From CAG-177 sp003514385 (GTDB lineage Bacteria > Bacillota > Clostridia > Oscillospirales > Acutalibacteraceae), in NCBI GenBank assembly GCA_051920445.1, contig JBPPLN010000002.1, positions 186,001 through 250,000 of the forward strand: a DNA stretch of 64,000 nucleotides. Reading direction: 5' to 3'. Position 1 is the stretch's first letter. Each line of letters starts with the position of its first letter. Below the pieces are notes generated by a model. That model searched no databases. It was not told where the DNA came from and was given only the letters and a program-made list of their open reading frames with translations. A program made the translations under genes and the position numbers. Below, in pieces: positions 15,750 to 23,958 of this stretch.

Positions 15750-16127
15750 ATGCACCTGCAGGAATCCGGCGAGATGTATCTCGAAACAATATATGTACTT
15801 TCAAAGAAAGGCGTCGTGCGCTCGCTCGATGTCGCGGAACACATGGGCTTTTCAAAGCCGAGCGTCAGCCGCGCCGTTGGACTTCTCAAGCAGGGCGGCT
15901 ATCTCCTCATGGACAAGGACGGATATCTCACACTCACCGATGCGGGGCTTGAGGTCGCGCATAAGATATACGAGCGGCACACCGTGCTCTCGAATCTGCT
16001 GATCCGCCTCGGTGTCAGCGAAGAGGTCGCGGTCGAGGACGCATGCAAGCTCGAGCACGACATAAGCGACGAGACATTCGCGGCGATAAAAGAGCACGTT
16101 GTCAAAAATATCGACACCCTGAAATAA
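15750..16127 (+). CDS. DtxR/MntR-family metal-dependent transcriptional regulator
   Basis: A 125-residue two-domain repressor. Residues 1-65 are the winged HTH (MHLQESGEMYLETIYVLS, VAEHMGFSKPSVSRAVGLL, wing GYLLMDKDGYLTLTDAG). Residues 66-125 are the dimerisation and metal-binding domain (HKIYERHTVLSNLLIRLGV and ACKLEHDISDETF), with the family's conserved Glu/His ligands ExxCxxEH-like (EDACKLEHD). It lacks the C-terminal SH3 domain, as MntR does. The ligand could be Fe2+ or Mn2+. The TTAGC..GCTAA operators nearby resemble DtxR half-sites more than the MntR box, so iron is my preferred guess. GGAGGG precedes the ATG. Confidence 0.93.
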   Translation: MHLQESGEMYLETIYVLSKKGVVRSLDVAEHMGFSKPSVSRAVGLLKQGGYLLMDKDGYLTLTDAGLEVAHKIYERHTVLSNLLIRLGVSEEVAVEDACKLEHDISDETFAAIKEHVVKNIDTLK

Positions 16128-16198
16128 TTTGTATCGGCAAATTATTATAAGCATTTTTACTTTTCGAGTTTTGTTTTGAAAATATTCAATAATACAGA

Positions 16199-16246
16199 TA
16201 GGCATGTTCAACAATTCGGCGCTTCCCATTTTGTTGAACATGCCTA
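16199..16246. repeat. Long perfect inverted repeat (16-bp arms)
   Basis: Arms TAGGCATGTTCAACAA and TTGTTGAACATGCCTA pair perfectly around a 16-base loop. No T-tract follows on either side, so it is a weak terminator candidate. It may be a REP/MITE-like element or a structured RNA between the regulator and the transporter. Confidence 0.7.
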
Positions 16247-16261
16247 AATATATTTGTGCGC

Positions 16262-16290
16262 TTGAAAAGCCTTTTTACACATGGTATAAT
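16262..16290 (+). promoter_or_regulatory. Promoter of the GPH sugar transporter
   Basis: TTGAAA, 17-base spacer, TATAAT: a near-consensus sigma-A promoter, 59 bases before the start codon. Confidence 0.85.
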
Positions 16291-16310
16291 AATTTGAGAT
16301 TATGTGTAAA
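16274..16310. promoter_or_regulatory. Operator-like dyad TTTACACAT...ATGTGTAAA over the transporter promoter
   Basis: Perfect 9-base inverted half-sites at 16274-16282 and 16302-16310 flank the -10 box. A third half-site TTACACA lies at 16328-16334, 15 bases before the start codon. This is a likely repressor site (LacI, GntR or ROK type cannot be decided). No matching regulator gene is adjacent. Confidence 0.65.
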
Positions 16311-16348
16311 GACTTGCACATAAAGTATTACACAAAAGGAAGGTAGAA

Positions 16349-17920
16349 ATGAGCAAAGGAAAGAACCAGGCGCCGAGCGGGGCTATCAAGCACAGCACCT
16401 ACACCGGCAAAGAGCTGACAGGTTACTTAGTAGGTCTCGCAGGGCAGAACATCATCTACAACATCATCGCAGGCGGACTCCAGTACTACTGGCAGTCGAT
16501 TATTTTTTTGCCGGCGATGGCCATCTCGGTAATATTCTTCGTCGCCCGCGTTTGGGATGCTATCAATGACCCGATGATGGGTTCGATAGTTGACCACACC
16601 AGAACAAAGTGGGGTAAGTGCAAGCCCTACCTCATGTTCGTCCCGATCCCGATAGGAATCATTACCATTCTCACATTCTGCAACAAGACATACACCGACT
16701 ACACATCGACCGGTGCGCATGTACTGATTATCGCCTGGGCGGCAATCTCCTACATTCTCTGGGGTATGTGCTACACCGTCGGCGATATTCCGCTCTGGGG
16801 TGTAACCTCGCTTATGACCGACGATGAGAACGACAGAGCAAAGGCTCTCTCGCTCGCCCGTATAGTCGCAAACCTCGGCGCTATCGGCATGCTCATCACT
16901 TTCGCAGGAAAGGCTCTCTCCCCCATGTTCCAGGAGAAGAAAGGCCTTGACCTTATTCATGCGGACAAGATGTCCTATATCATAATCGCCGTTATCCTTA
17001 CGATATTCGCAACTATTCTCTTCCAGTTTGCCGGCTTCTCTGTAAAAGAGAGAGTTCAGCAGTCCGAAAAGAAGTACACCATGAAGGAGAACTTCAAAAT
17101 CGCGATCTCCAACGATCCGTTCAGAAGGCTCCTCCTCTCGGGCATTCTCAGAAGCCCCATCATGCTTCTCTCGATCGTCGGTCTGTCGCTCGTTATGTAC
17201 TACTTCTTCGACAACAACCTTGCCAATATGGTTGTTGACGGCCAGCTTCAGATTATAAAAATCGTTCAGCTTCTGGTTATGGCTATCGGCCTTCTCGGCG
17301 GTATGATCATCGGTACTGCCGCCACGCCGAAGATGTCCGCAAAGTTCGGCAAGAAGCAGCTCTATAACTTCTATTCAATCGCCGGTGCAGTTCCCTATGC
17401 AATGATCTTTGTCGTCTATAAAATAGCCGGCGGCAACCTTATGCAGAACATGGTTTATGTCGTTTTGATGGCTGTTATGATGTTCGCGGCTTCCTGGGCA
17501 ATGGGCTCGATAAACATTCTCCAGTCGATAATGATAGCAGACTGCGTTGACTACGAGGAGTACAAGAACGGCGTTCGCACCGACGGCGTGTTCTTCTCCG
17601 GCCAGTCCTTCATCACCAAGCTTGCAATGGGCGTTTCCTCGCTCATCTCCGGCTTCATTTATTCGGCTGTTCACTACACCGCCGAATACATCGAGACTCT
17701 TAACCTCGACCTGGCGGCAGGAAAGTATCATTTCTACGAGGCGAACGACGGAAAATACGCAATGGCGATGTTCCTGCTTATTTCTATTCCGCCCGCAATC
17801 GGCATGCTGCTCTCCGCTATCCCCACTCTCAAGTATTCGCTCACCGATGCGGAGCACACAAGAATCCTCAACGAGCTTATTGAGAGACGCGCAAGCAAGA
17901 ATAACGGAAGCAACGACTGA
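16349..17920 (+). CDS. GPH-family sugar:cation symporter (MFS)
   Basis: A 523-residue, 12-TM transporter of the glycoside-pentoside-hexuronide family. The diagnostic loop 2-3 motif is VWDAINDPMMGSIVDHTRTK...CKPY, and IMIADCVDYEEYKNGVRTDG is the matching conserved loop 10-11 segment. It imports sugars or glycosides with Na+ or H+. AAGGAAGG lies before the ATG. The gene is monocistronic, between its own promoter and a terminator. The specificity cannot be read from the sequence. The nearby cytoplasmic GH89, GH2 and NahK-like enzymes make a host-glycan disaccharide a plausible substrate (inference). Confidence 0.93.
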   Translation: MSKGKNQAPSGAIKHSTYTGKELTGYLVGLAGQNIIYNIIAGGLQYYWQSIIFLPAMAISVIFFVARVWDAINDPMMGSIVDHTRTKWGKCKPYLMFVPIPIGIITILTFCNKTYTDYTSTGAHVLIIAWAAISYILWGMCYTVGDIPLWGVTSLMTDDENDRAKALSLARIVANLGAIGMLITFAGKALSPMFQEKKGLDLIHADKMSYIIIAVILTIFATILFQFAGFSVKERVQQSEKKYTMKENFKIAISNDPFRRLLLSGILRSPIMLLSIVGLSLVMYYFFDNNLANMVVDGQLQIIKIVQLLVMAIGLLGGMIIGTAATPKMSAKFGKKQLYNFYSIAGAVPYAMIFVVYKIAGGNLMQNMVYVVLMAVMMFAASWAMGSINILQSIMIADCVDYEEYKNGVRTDGVFFSGQSFITKLAMGVSSLISGFIYSAVHYTAEYIETLNLDLAAGKYHFYEANDGKYAMAMFLLISIPPAIGMLLSAIPTLKYSLTDAEHTRILNELIERRASKNNGSND

Positions 17921-17947
17921 TTGTCTCCGACAAATCAATAAGCACGG

Positions 17948-17978
17948 CGGTGCAGCTCACTCGGGCTGCACCGTTTTT
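17948..17978 (+). terminator. Terminator of the sugar transporter gene
   Basis: CGGTGCAGC / GCTGCACCG, 8-base loop, then TTTTT. Confidence 0.85.
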
Positions 17979-17989
17979 GATATGCATAA

Positions 17990-18026
17990 AAAATAACGGA
18001 GCAGGCAAAACCTACTCCGTTATTTT
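17990..18026 (-). terminator. Bidirectional terminator, end of RNHCP gene
   Basis: AAAATAACGGAG / CTCCGTTATTTT (12 bp), extended by AGG/CCT after one mismatch. The A and T runs on both sides let it serve both strands. Confidence 0.8.
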
Positions 18027-18034
18027 ATTTCGGG

Positions 18035-18460
18035 TTATTCGAGCGCTCCGTCTCCGCCCATGAGCGCCGTCAGCTCTCTTATGCGCTCTATCGGGAACGG
18101 CGGGGAGCATAGCGGTTTCATTGCTATGCTCATCAGCTTCATCGGGTTATCGTCTGCGGCGACGCGGTTCGAGGACATCGCACCGCATCTGCGGCAGCGG
18201 TGGACTATCGCCCATTCGCCGTTTTTTCTCACCCAGACCGCTATGGGATCCATGATTCCCCCGCAGTCCGAAGCTCTGTCTCCGGGCTCGATATCAACAT
18301 GCAGGCTAGAAAAGCAGTTCGGGCAATGGTTTCTGTGGTTGCTGCCCGCTCCCTGCGGCACTACAGTGCGTCCGCACACTTTGCAGACAAAAGTCTCGTT
18401 GCAGGCGTGAGTCTTATAATAACCTTTTTCGTACTGTTTGCGTTTGTTTTCGCGATTCAT
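18035..18460 (-). CDS. RNHCP domain protein
   Basis: A 141-residue zinc-binding protein. It has the first CxxC knuckle (FVCKVCGR), the family signature NHRNHCPNCFSSLHVD, then PGDRASDCGGIMDPI, and a second CxxC (HRCRRCGAMSSNR). The RNHCP family is small and of unknown role; the cysteine pairs indicate two zinc ribbons. AGGAGG lies 6 bases before the ATG. It is monocistronic, followed by a terminator. Confidence 0.9.
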   Translation of the reverse strand: MNRENKRKQYEKGYYKTHACNETFVCKVCGRTVVPQGAGSNHRNHCPNCFSSLHVDIEPGDRASDCGGIMDPIAVWVRKNGEWAIVHRCRRCGAMSSNRVAADDNPMKLMSIAMKPLCSPPFPIERIRELTALMGGDGALE

Positions 18461-18486
18461 TTTTTCCTCCTGAAGATCATGGCTCG

Positions 18487-18529
18487 CGGGAGGAACGGCA
18501 GAGTGTGTTTTTTATTTGCCGACCTCCCG
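18487..18529. other. Stem-loop in the tmcAL-RNHCP gap
   Basis: CGGGAGG / CCTCCCG with an inner CGGC / GCCG pair. It lies in the 143-base gap after tmcAL. No U-tract follows on the reverse strand, so it is unlike a standard terminator. Confidence 0.35.
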
Positions 18530-18603
18530 GTCAGCGCACGCTCTCCGGTGATTTTGTGATAAGTCTCAAACAAAATCTCCTTAGTTTTTTATTCAAGAAA
18601 CGG

Positions 18604-19791
18604 TCAGATGACCGATATCTCGTCTGTGTATTCCGCTCCGCACGGCATTATCGACGGCAGAGCGAGAGAGAATAGGTCGGCGGCGCGCTCTTCGATTGAA
18701 GAGATACGTTTTGCGCGTTCACCGAGCTTTTTTATATCCGCCGCGCGCATAACTATCGGCAGTTTTGCGCTCGAACGCATGGCGCGCAGCTTTTCGCGTC
18801 CGATGGCGTTGAAGCCGAGCACGCGGATATACGGCGGTATGCCCTCGCAGTCGGACGCCTCGATACCGAGCAGAAGAGCCGCAATCGCGCGCCTTATACG
18901 CGCATGGGAATAGCGCTTAGTCTTTGTGAGCGAATAGAGCTCCTCGAGCGAGGATGCGCTGCGCGAGGCGGAATATATGCGGTTTTCGAGCCCCTCGGAG
19001 ATATCCGGCACTGCGGCTATTTTTTCGGGCGTTGAAATACGTAGGCACGCAAGTACGGCTTTTTCGAGAACATTTATATCCGCTGGCGCTCTGCCCGCCT
19101 CTATCTCCGCTTTCAGTATCTCTGCGGCATTTTCGGGCATGAGGTCGTCAAAGTCCTCCCCTGCCCTCACGCGGGTGCGTATGAGCGAAGCACTCGCAAA
19201 GGAGTTCACCGCCTCGCCGCTGTCGTGACCCGCTCCCTCGCGCCTGACGGCGAACGGGGTTAAGTCCGACTTGAGCTTATCTATAGCGCGGATATATTCG
19301 ACGGCGAGCGTGTCGTTGGGCGACGAGAGCACTGATGCGACGCGAGGATCGAGCTCTTCCACGGCGCGCTGTCTCGCTGAAGCAAAGCTCACGCCGGAGA
19401 GCAGGTTTGCGCGCATACTCTCGCGTACGGTATAATCATCGACCGCGCGGGATGCGGCTCGGAGGAGTTCTATATCGGCACATTCGCTGCCGAAACTCAG
19501 CGTATCGACGCACCCCATGGCGTCGAGCAGCCCGACAGCTCCCCTCGCAAAGGTCTGCGCCGCAGCGCACGCCCACGGGACAGGGAGCGAAACAACGAGA
19601 TCCGCGCCGTTCATCAGAGCCATGTGCGCGCGCGCGTTCGGATGCATCAGCGCAGTCTCTCCGCGCTGGACGAACCAGCTGCTCATCACGCACACAACTG
19701 CCGACGCGCCGTTTTCACGCGTGCGGGCTATATGATATGCGTGCCCGTTATGGAACGGATTATATTCGGCGACGATGCCTGCGGTGCTCAT
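18604..19791 (-). CDS. tmcAL: tRNA(Met) cytidine acetate ligase TmcAL
   Basis: A 395-residue protein of the YlbM/TmcAL family (DUF795). The N-terminus GIVAEYNPFHNGHAYHI holds the HxGH nucleotidyltransferase signature. VMSSWFVQRGE, LSSPNDTLAVEY and RYSHARIRRA are further conserved segments. The enzyme activates acetate with ATP and transfers it to N4 of the wobble cytidine of elongator tRNA-Met. The start at 19791 is chosen for AAGGAG 9 bases upstream and the family's usual N-terminus. It is divergent from acetate kinase, so two acetate-using enzymes share an intergenic region. Confidence 0.93.
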   Translation of the reverse strand: MSTAGIVAEYNPFHNGHAYHIARTRENGASAVVCVMSSWFVQRGETALMHPNARAHMALMNGADLVVSLPVPWACAAAQTFARGAVGLLDAMGCVDTLSFGSECADIELLRAASRAVDDYTVRESMRANLLSGVSFASARQRAVEELDPRVASVLSSPNDTLAVEYIRAIDKLKSDLTPFAVRREGAGHDSGEAVNSFASASLIRTRVRAGEDFDDLMPENAAEILKAEIEAGRAPADINVLEKAVLACLRISTPEKIAAVPDISEGLENRIYSASRSASSLEELYSLTKTKRYSHARIRRAIAALLLGIEASDCEGIPPYIRVLGFNAIGREKLRAMRSSAKLPIVMRAADIKKLGERAKRISSIEERAADLFSLALPSIMPCGAEYTDEISVI

Positions 19792-19848
19792 CGGGCTCAC
19801 TCCTTTCCGTTTTTCGACAATAAGACAGGGGAATTCTGCAAGAACTGC

Positions 19849-19877
19849 TTGAAAAATCCTCTTATAGTATATATAAT
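19849..19877 (+). promoter_or_regulatory. ackA promoter
   Basis: TTGAAA, 17 bases, TATAAT, about 50 bases before the TTG start codon. It lies in the leader of the divergent tmcAL gene. Confidence 0.8.
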
Positions 19878-19930
19878 ATATCAGTAACGTGCTTGTTTCA
19901 AGCAAATCTTTTTATTTGGAGGCAATACTC

Positions 19931-21136
19931 TTGAAAATTCTTGTTATCAACGCCGGAAGCTCATCGCTTAAATATCAGCTCATCGACATGGACGGCGAGC
20001 AGCTTATAGCAAAGGGCATCTGCGAGCGTATCGGTATCGACGGCAGAATCAGCGGCTCGACCACGGACGGCAGAAAGTTCAAATACGACGTAACTCTTGA
20101 AAACCACACCGCGGCTTTCCTCGAGGTCAAGAAAGCTCTTACTTCGGGCGACTGCAAGGTTATCGACGATCTCTCCGACATCTCCGCTGTCGGCCACCGC
20201 ATAGTCCAGGGCGGTTCTCTGTTCAAAGAGAGCGTTCTTGTTGACGAGGATGTTATCGCCGGCATCGAGAGCCTGTGCGATCTCGCTCCCCTGCACAACG
20301 CCGCTCACATTCAGGGCATCCGTGCCTGCCGCGAGGTCTTCGGCGAGGATGTTCCGGAAGTTGTTGTTTTCGACAACGCTTTCCATTCGACCATGCCCCC
20401 CGAGGCATTCCTTTTCCCGCTGCCCTATGAGTACTACGAGAAGTACAAAGTCCGCCGCTACGGCTTCCACGGCACATCGCACCGCTTCGTCAGCGCTCGC
20501 TGCGCGGAAGTTATGGGCGTTGACCTCAAGGATATCAAGCTCATCACCTGCCACCTCGGCAACGGCTCTTCCATAACCGCTATCAAGGACGGCAAGGTTA
20601 TCGACACGAGCATGGGTCTTACTCCCCTCGACGGCTTCATCATGGGCTCGCGCTGCGGCGGAGTTGACCCCTCGGCTATCACCTATCTTCAGGAGAAAGA
20701 GGGCTGGACTCCCGCAGAGACAGCTGAAATACTCAACAAGAAGTCCGGCGTTCTCGGCATCTCCGGCGTATCGAGCGACGACAGAGATGTTCTCGCCGCC
20801 GCAGAGGCAGGCAACGAGAGAGCCGCTCTTGCAAGAAGCATCCAGCGCTATCAGATCCGCAAGTTCATCGGCGCATATGTTGCCGCGATGGACGGCGTTG
20901 ACGCAATAGTCTTCACCGGCGGCATCGGCGAGAACACCTGCGACCTGCGTGAGGATGTCTGCAAGCATCTTACATATCTCGGCGTTAAGATCGACTGCGA
21001 GAAGAACCTCGAGCTCAGAAAGGGCAAGGAGGGCGAGCTTTCGACCCCGGATTCAAAGGTCCGCGTCTTCGTTCTGCCCACCAACGAGGAACTGCTCATA
21101 GCCAGAGACACCAAGGCTATCGTCGAGAAGCTCTGA
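19931..21136 (+). CDS. ackA: Acetate kinase
   Basis: A 401-residue acetate kinase: ILVINAGSSSLKYQL at the N-terminus, YGFHGTSHRFV, HLGNGSSITAI and FTGGIGENT near the C-terminus. It makes ATP from acetyl phosphate in the last step of fermentation. The true start is a TTG at 19931, 8 bases after GGAGG, which matches the family N-terminus; a longer in-frame start would add residues never seen in the family. No pta gene is adjacent. Here acetate kinase leads an operon with a CBM9-like protein and a sugar kinase, so it could also handle acetate from deacetylated amino sugars (inference). Confidence 0.97.
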   Translation: MKILVINAGSSSLKYQLIDMDGEQLIAKGICERIGIDGRISGSTTDGRKFKYDVTLENHTAAFLEVKKALTSGDCKVIDDLSDISAVGHRIVQGGSLFKESVLVDEDVIAGIESLCDLAPLHNAAHIQGIRACREVFGEDVPEVVVFDNAFHSTMPPEAFLFPLPYEYYEKYKVRRYGFHGTSHRFVSARCAEVMGVDLKDIKLITCHLGNGSSITAIKDGKVIDTSMGLTPLDGFIMGSRCGGVDPSAITYLQEKEGWTPAETAEILNKKSGVLGISGVSSDDRDVLAAAEAGNERAALARSIQRYQIRKFIGAYVAAMDGVDAIVFTGGIGENTCDLREDVCKHLTYLGVKIDCEKNLELRKGKEGELSTPDSKVRVFVLPTNEELLIARDTKAIVEKL

Positions 21137-21137
21137 T

Positions 21138-21758
21138 ATGAACGGCTGCAACACTTTTATATTTGACAGTTTACCGGAGAAAGAGCTTATCCCCCGGTTT
21201 GAGATAAGCTCTTTCCACTGGGAAAAAGACGGATATTCGCGCCCGGAGAGCTCCGTGCGGTTCTGCGCGGTGAAAAACGAGGGCTACTATGCTTTTCTTG
21301 AAAGCTCCGAAAGCCCTGTGCTCGCGAGATACACAAGGCGCGACGATCCGGTATATACCGACAGCTGCCTCGAAGTGTTCATCGCACCCGTCAGCGGGCG
21401 CAGCGAATACATAAACTTCGAGATGAATCCGAACGGCGCTTATCTGTCGCAGTTCGGAAGCGAGAGAAACGGCCGCGTGTTCATAAAAGAATTGACCGCA
21501 GAGGCCCCGCGCGTCAGCGCAGGAGTTTACACAGACAAAGAGGGCTGGCATGCTCAGCTGTTCATCCCGGAAGGGCTGATATCGTCGCTCTACGGCTGCG
21601 ATTTTTCGGTCGGCGAGGGCGAGATACGCGGCAATTTCTATAAATGCGCCGACGACTCCCCGACCCCGCACTACGGTGCACTCTTCCCTGTTGACAGCGT
21701 TTCTCTCGGCTTTCACAATCCCGAAAGGTTCGGCACTATCAAAATAATCAAAAGGTGA
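21138..21758 (+). CDS. CBM9-like carbohydrate-binding protein (no signal peptide)
   Basis: A 206-residue beta-rich protein resembling the CBM9/DOMON-like family 9 fold: SVRFCAVKNEGYYAFLESSE, the conserved VYTDSCLEVFIAP, YINFEMNPNGAYLSQFG and a closing HNPERFGTI. Homologues often flank glycan catabolic genes. There is no signal peptide, so binding would be inside the cell, or the fold serves another role. It starts one base after the ackA stop and ends overlapping the ribosome site of the NahK-like gene, so it is translationally coupled to both. Confidence 0.8.
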   Translation: MNGCNTFIFDSLPEKELIPRFEISSFHWEKDGYSRPESSVRFCAVKNEGYYAFLESSESPVLARYTRRDDPVYTDSCLEVFIAPVSGRSEYINFEMNPNGAYLSQFGSERNGRVFIKELTAEAPRVSAGVYTDKEGWHAQLFIPEGLISSLYGCDFSVGEGEIRGNFYKCADDSPTPHYGALFPVDSVSLGFHNPERFGTIKIIKR

Positions 21759-21763
21759 TACAG

Positions 21764-22894
21764 ATGCAAACGCAGAACACTCCCTTTCCGCTGCAGCAGA
21801 TAATCGATGAATTCGGTTTTGAGGGAGAATATATCGGCTACCGCGTTTCAAACGACGGTCATATAAACAACACTTTTGTTCTCGATTTCAAAAACGCTGA
21901 CGGCAGCAGCACAAGCTACCTTGTTCAGCTGATAAATACGAATGTTTTCAAGAATCCAGACGAGCTGATGGAGAATATCGTCGGAGTCACGGGATATCTG
22001 CGCAACATAGTTATCGAGCGCGGCGGCGACCCGGAGCGCGAATGCCTCAGGGTGTTCTTCACAAAGGGCGGCAAGCCCTATTTCAAAACAGAGAACGGCG
22101 AATGCTGGCGATGCTACAATTTTATCACCGGCGCGCACGCCTGCCAGTCCATTGACGACCCGAAAACATTCTTCAACGCCGCAAAGGCTTTCGGCACTTT
22201 CCAGTGCCTGCTCGCGGACTATCCGAGCAGCACACTCCACGAGACCATACCGAACTTCCACAACACCCGCTCCCGTTTTGCCGACTTCAAAAAGGCAGTA
22301 AGCGACGATCTCAAGGGTCGCGCGGCGGGCGTACAGGAAGAGATCGACTTTGTTCTCTCGCGTGAGGGCGACACGGGTATCCTCGTCGATATGCTCAGCA
22401 ACGGCGAACTGCCGCTGAGAGTCACACACAACGACACGAAGCTCAACAACGTCATGTTCGACAACAAGACCGACGAGGGCATATGTGTAATTGACCTCGA
22501 TACAGTCATGCCCGGACTCTCGCTCTACGATTTCGGCGACAGCATCCGCTTCGGCGCAAGCACCGCCGCAGAGGATGAGAAAGACCTCAGCAAAGTGAAC
22601 TTCGACATTGAGCTCTACAAAGTCTACACCGAGGGCTATCTTTCCGCCGCCGGCAAGAGTCTGACCGACGCGGAGATTGAATATCTCCCCTTCTCATCGA
22701 AGCTCATGACGCTCGAATGCGGAATGCGTTTCCTTGGGGACTACCTCAACGGCGACACTTATTTCCGCATTGACTATCCCGAGCACAATCTTGTCCGCGC
22801 CCGCACGCAGTTCAAGCTCGTCGAGGACATGGAGAAGCAGATGGACGAGATGAAAAAGGTCACACAGGAGATATACGAAAAAGTCTGCAAATAA
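21764..22894 (+). CDS. NahK-like sugar kinase (APH fold, N-acetylhexosamine 1-kinase family)
   Basis: A 376-residue kinase of the aminoglycoside phosphotransferase fold. The catalytic loop HNDTKLNNVMFD is followed by the metal-binding VIDLDTVMPG and DFGDSIRFGAST. The N-terminal segment HINNTFVLDF is typical of the NahK/LnpB group, which phosphorylates GlcNAc, GalNAc or LNB-derived sugars at O1. The ATG at 21764 is preferred (AAGGTG 7 bases upstream); a GTG at 21755 is possible. It sits downstream of ackA and the CBM9-like gene and 1 kb before GH89, whose product GlcNAc would be a fitting substrate (inference). Confidence 0.85.
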   Translation: MQTQNTPFPLQQIIDEFGFEGEYIGYRVSNDGHINNTFVLDFKNADGSSTSYLVQLINTNVFKNPDELMENIVGVTGYLRNIVIERGGDPERECLRVFFTKGGKPYFKTENGECWRCYNFITGAHACQSIDDPKTFFNAAKAFGTFQCLLADYPSSTLHETIPNFHNTRSRFADFKKAVSDDLKGRAAGVQEEIDFVLSREGDTGILVDMLSNGELPLRVTHNDTKLNNVMFDNKTDEGICVIDLDTVMPGLSLYDFGDSIRFGASTAAEDEKDLSKVNFDIELYKVYTEGYLSAAGKSLTDAEIEYLPFSSKLMTLECGMRFLGDYLNGDTYFRIDYPEHNLVRARTQFKLVEDMEKQMDEMKKVTQEIYEKVCK

Positions 22895-22924
22895 AAAAGC
22901 CATACGGCATGGAGGGTTAGAGCT

Positions 22925-23260
22925 ATGTTATCTCTGATGGACGAGCGTCAGCTCAGGCACAGTCTTGCCCTCTGGACGATGAAAAACAGCCGCTTCGCGC
23001 CGCAGCCCGGAAGCTGCGAGGAAGCGGCTTTTATCAAAACTTACGCTGTGCCACAAACAAGATTTGAGCGAGTCAATTCCGCTGTCTCTTCAAACGGCAG
23101 ACCGCTCTCGATATTCCGCACCGTTATACGCCTCGCCGACTGGCAGTCGCGCAGCGGGCAGGAATGTGCGCTGGTCTATCTCAAGGCAGTTGAGACGGAC
23201 ACGGACAGTCTCGGCAACACTGCCGAGATCACGCTGGGCTATTCAATAGTCAGCAGGTGA
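22925..23260 (+). CDS. Hypothetical protein (111 aa)
   Basis: The gene has a good ribosome site (GGAGGG, 10 bases before ATG) and the same codon use as its neighbours. The product is soluble, with an N-terminal helix (SLMDERQLRHSLALWTM) and a C-terminal beta segment (ECALVYLKAVETD, NTAEITLGYSIV). I do not recognise a family. It is the last gene of the ackA operon and overlaps the convergent bioY gene by 11 bases. Confidence 0.65.
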   Translation: MLSLMDERQLRHSLALWTMKNSRFAPQPGSCEEAAFIKTYAVPQTRFERVNSAVSSNGRPLSIFRTVIRLADWQSRSGQECALVYLKAVETDTDSLGNTAEITLGYSIVSR

Positions 23261-23822
23261 TATACTTTCTTATTGCGGGATATACCCGCTTTGCGATGAA
23301 CGCGAGCAGCAGGCAGAAAACGGCATCCTTCGGAAAGGTCGTGAACACGCAGGCGCTCATCATCTTCATGAAGCCCGGATATGTATTGAGATACAGTCGG
23401 GTGACAAAATAGAAATACACGGTGCCGATAACATATATTATCACTGTGCCGACCATAGCGGCCAAAAAGAGCTTCCAGAATGTGCGCTCTTTAAGATGCT
23501 CGACTATGTATCCCGTGACTACGGACGCGACAAGGAAGCCGATTATGAAACCGAAGGACGGCTTCAGCACGCAGCCGATTCCGCCGCCGTAGGTAAACAC
23601 GGGCACTCCGCAGAGACCGAGAATTATATATGCCGCAACGCTCAGCCCCGAGCGCCACGCGCCGAGCAGCATAGCCGAGAGCAGAACAAATTCGAGCTGC
23701 AAGGTTATCGATATCATCGGCAGAGGTATTTTTATAAATGTACCGAGGATTATAAGGGCGCACGAAAGCGCACACACGGCGGCGGTCATCGCCCTGCCTT
23801 TTGAAGTCATTTTACTTTTCAT
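23250..23822 (-). CDS. bioY: BioY family biotin transporter (ECF S component)
   Basis: A 190-residue, six-TM S component. The family features LSCALIILGTFIKIPLPMIS, PVFTYGGGIGCVLKPSFGFI and the closing FPKDAVFCLLLAFIAKRV are present. It captures biotin for an ECF module whose ATPases and T component are elsewhere. AAGGTGAG precedes the ATG. No BirA box (TTGTAAACC-type dyad) was seen upstream, so regulation is unclear. Confidence 0.93.
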   Translation of the reverse strand: MKSKMTSKGRAMTAAVCALSCALIILGTFIKIPLPMISITLQLEFVLLSAMLLGAWRSGLSVAAYIILGLCGVPVFTYGGGIGCVLKPSFGFIIGFLVASVVTGYIVEHLKERTFWKLFLAAMVGTVIIYVIGTVYFYFVTRLYLNTYPGFMKMMSACVFTTFPKDAVFCLLLAFIAKRVYPAIRKYITC

Positions 23823-23854
23823 TCTCTCACCTTCCGTGAATTGGATCGCATTTG

Positions 23855-23863
23855 ATTATATCA
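23855..23863 (-). promoter_or_regulatory. Extended -10 promoter of bioY
   Basis: The reverse strand carries TGATATAAT about 30 bases before the bioY start, without a clear -35. Confidence 0.5.
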
Positions 23864-23958
23864 CAACAACTATACAATCAATTCAACAAATCGACTTTTC
23901 AGCGTGAAAATGCGCTTAGAAATACATAAAAACTTTTTTATAGCTGGAGGACAGACTG

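Noticed and set aside
19961..20968. Long antisense frame (335 codons) in ackA
   Set aside because: It is a mirror of biased third-position use; ackA is certain, and the antisense frame has no ribosome site or family features.
23823..23958. BirA operator or riboswitch ahead of bioY
   Set aside because: No TTGTAAACC-type dyad and no conserved riboswitch core found; only an extended -10 promoter.
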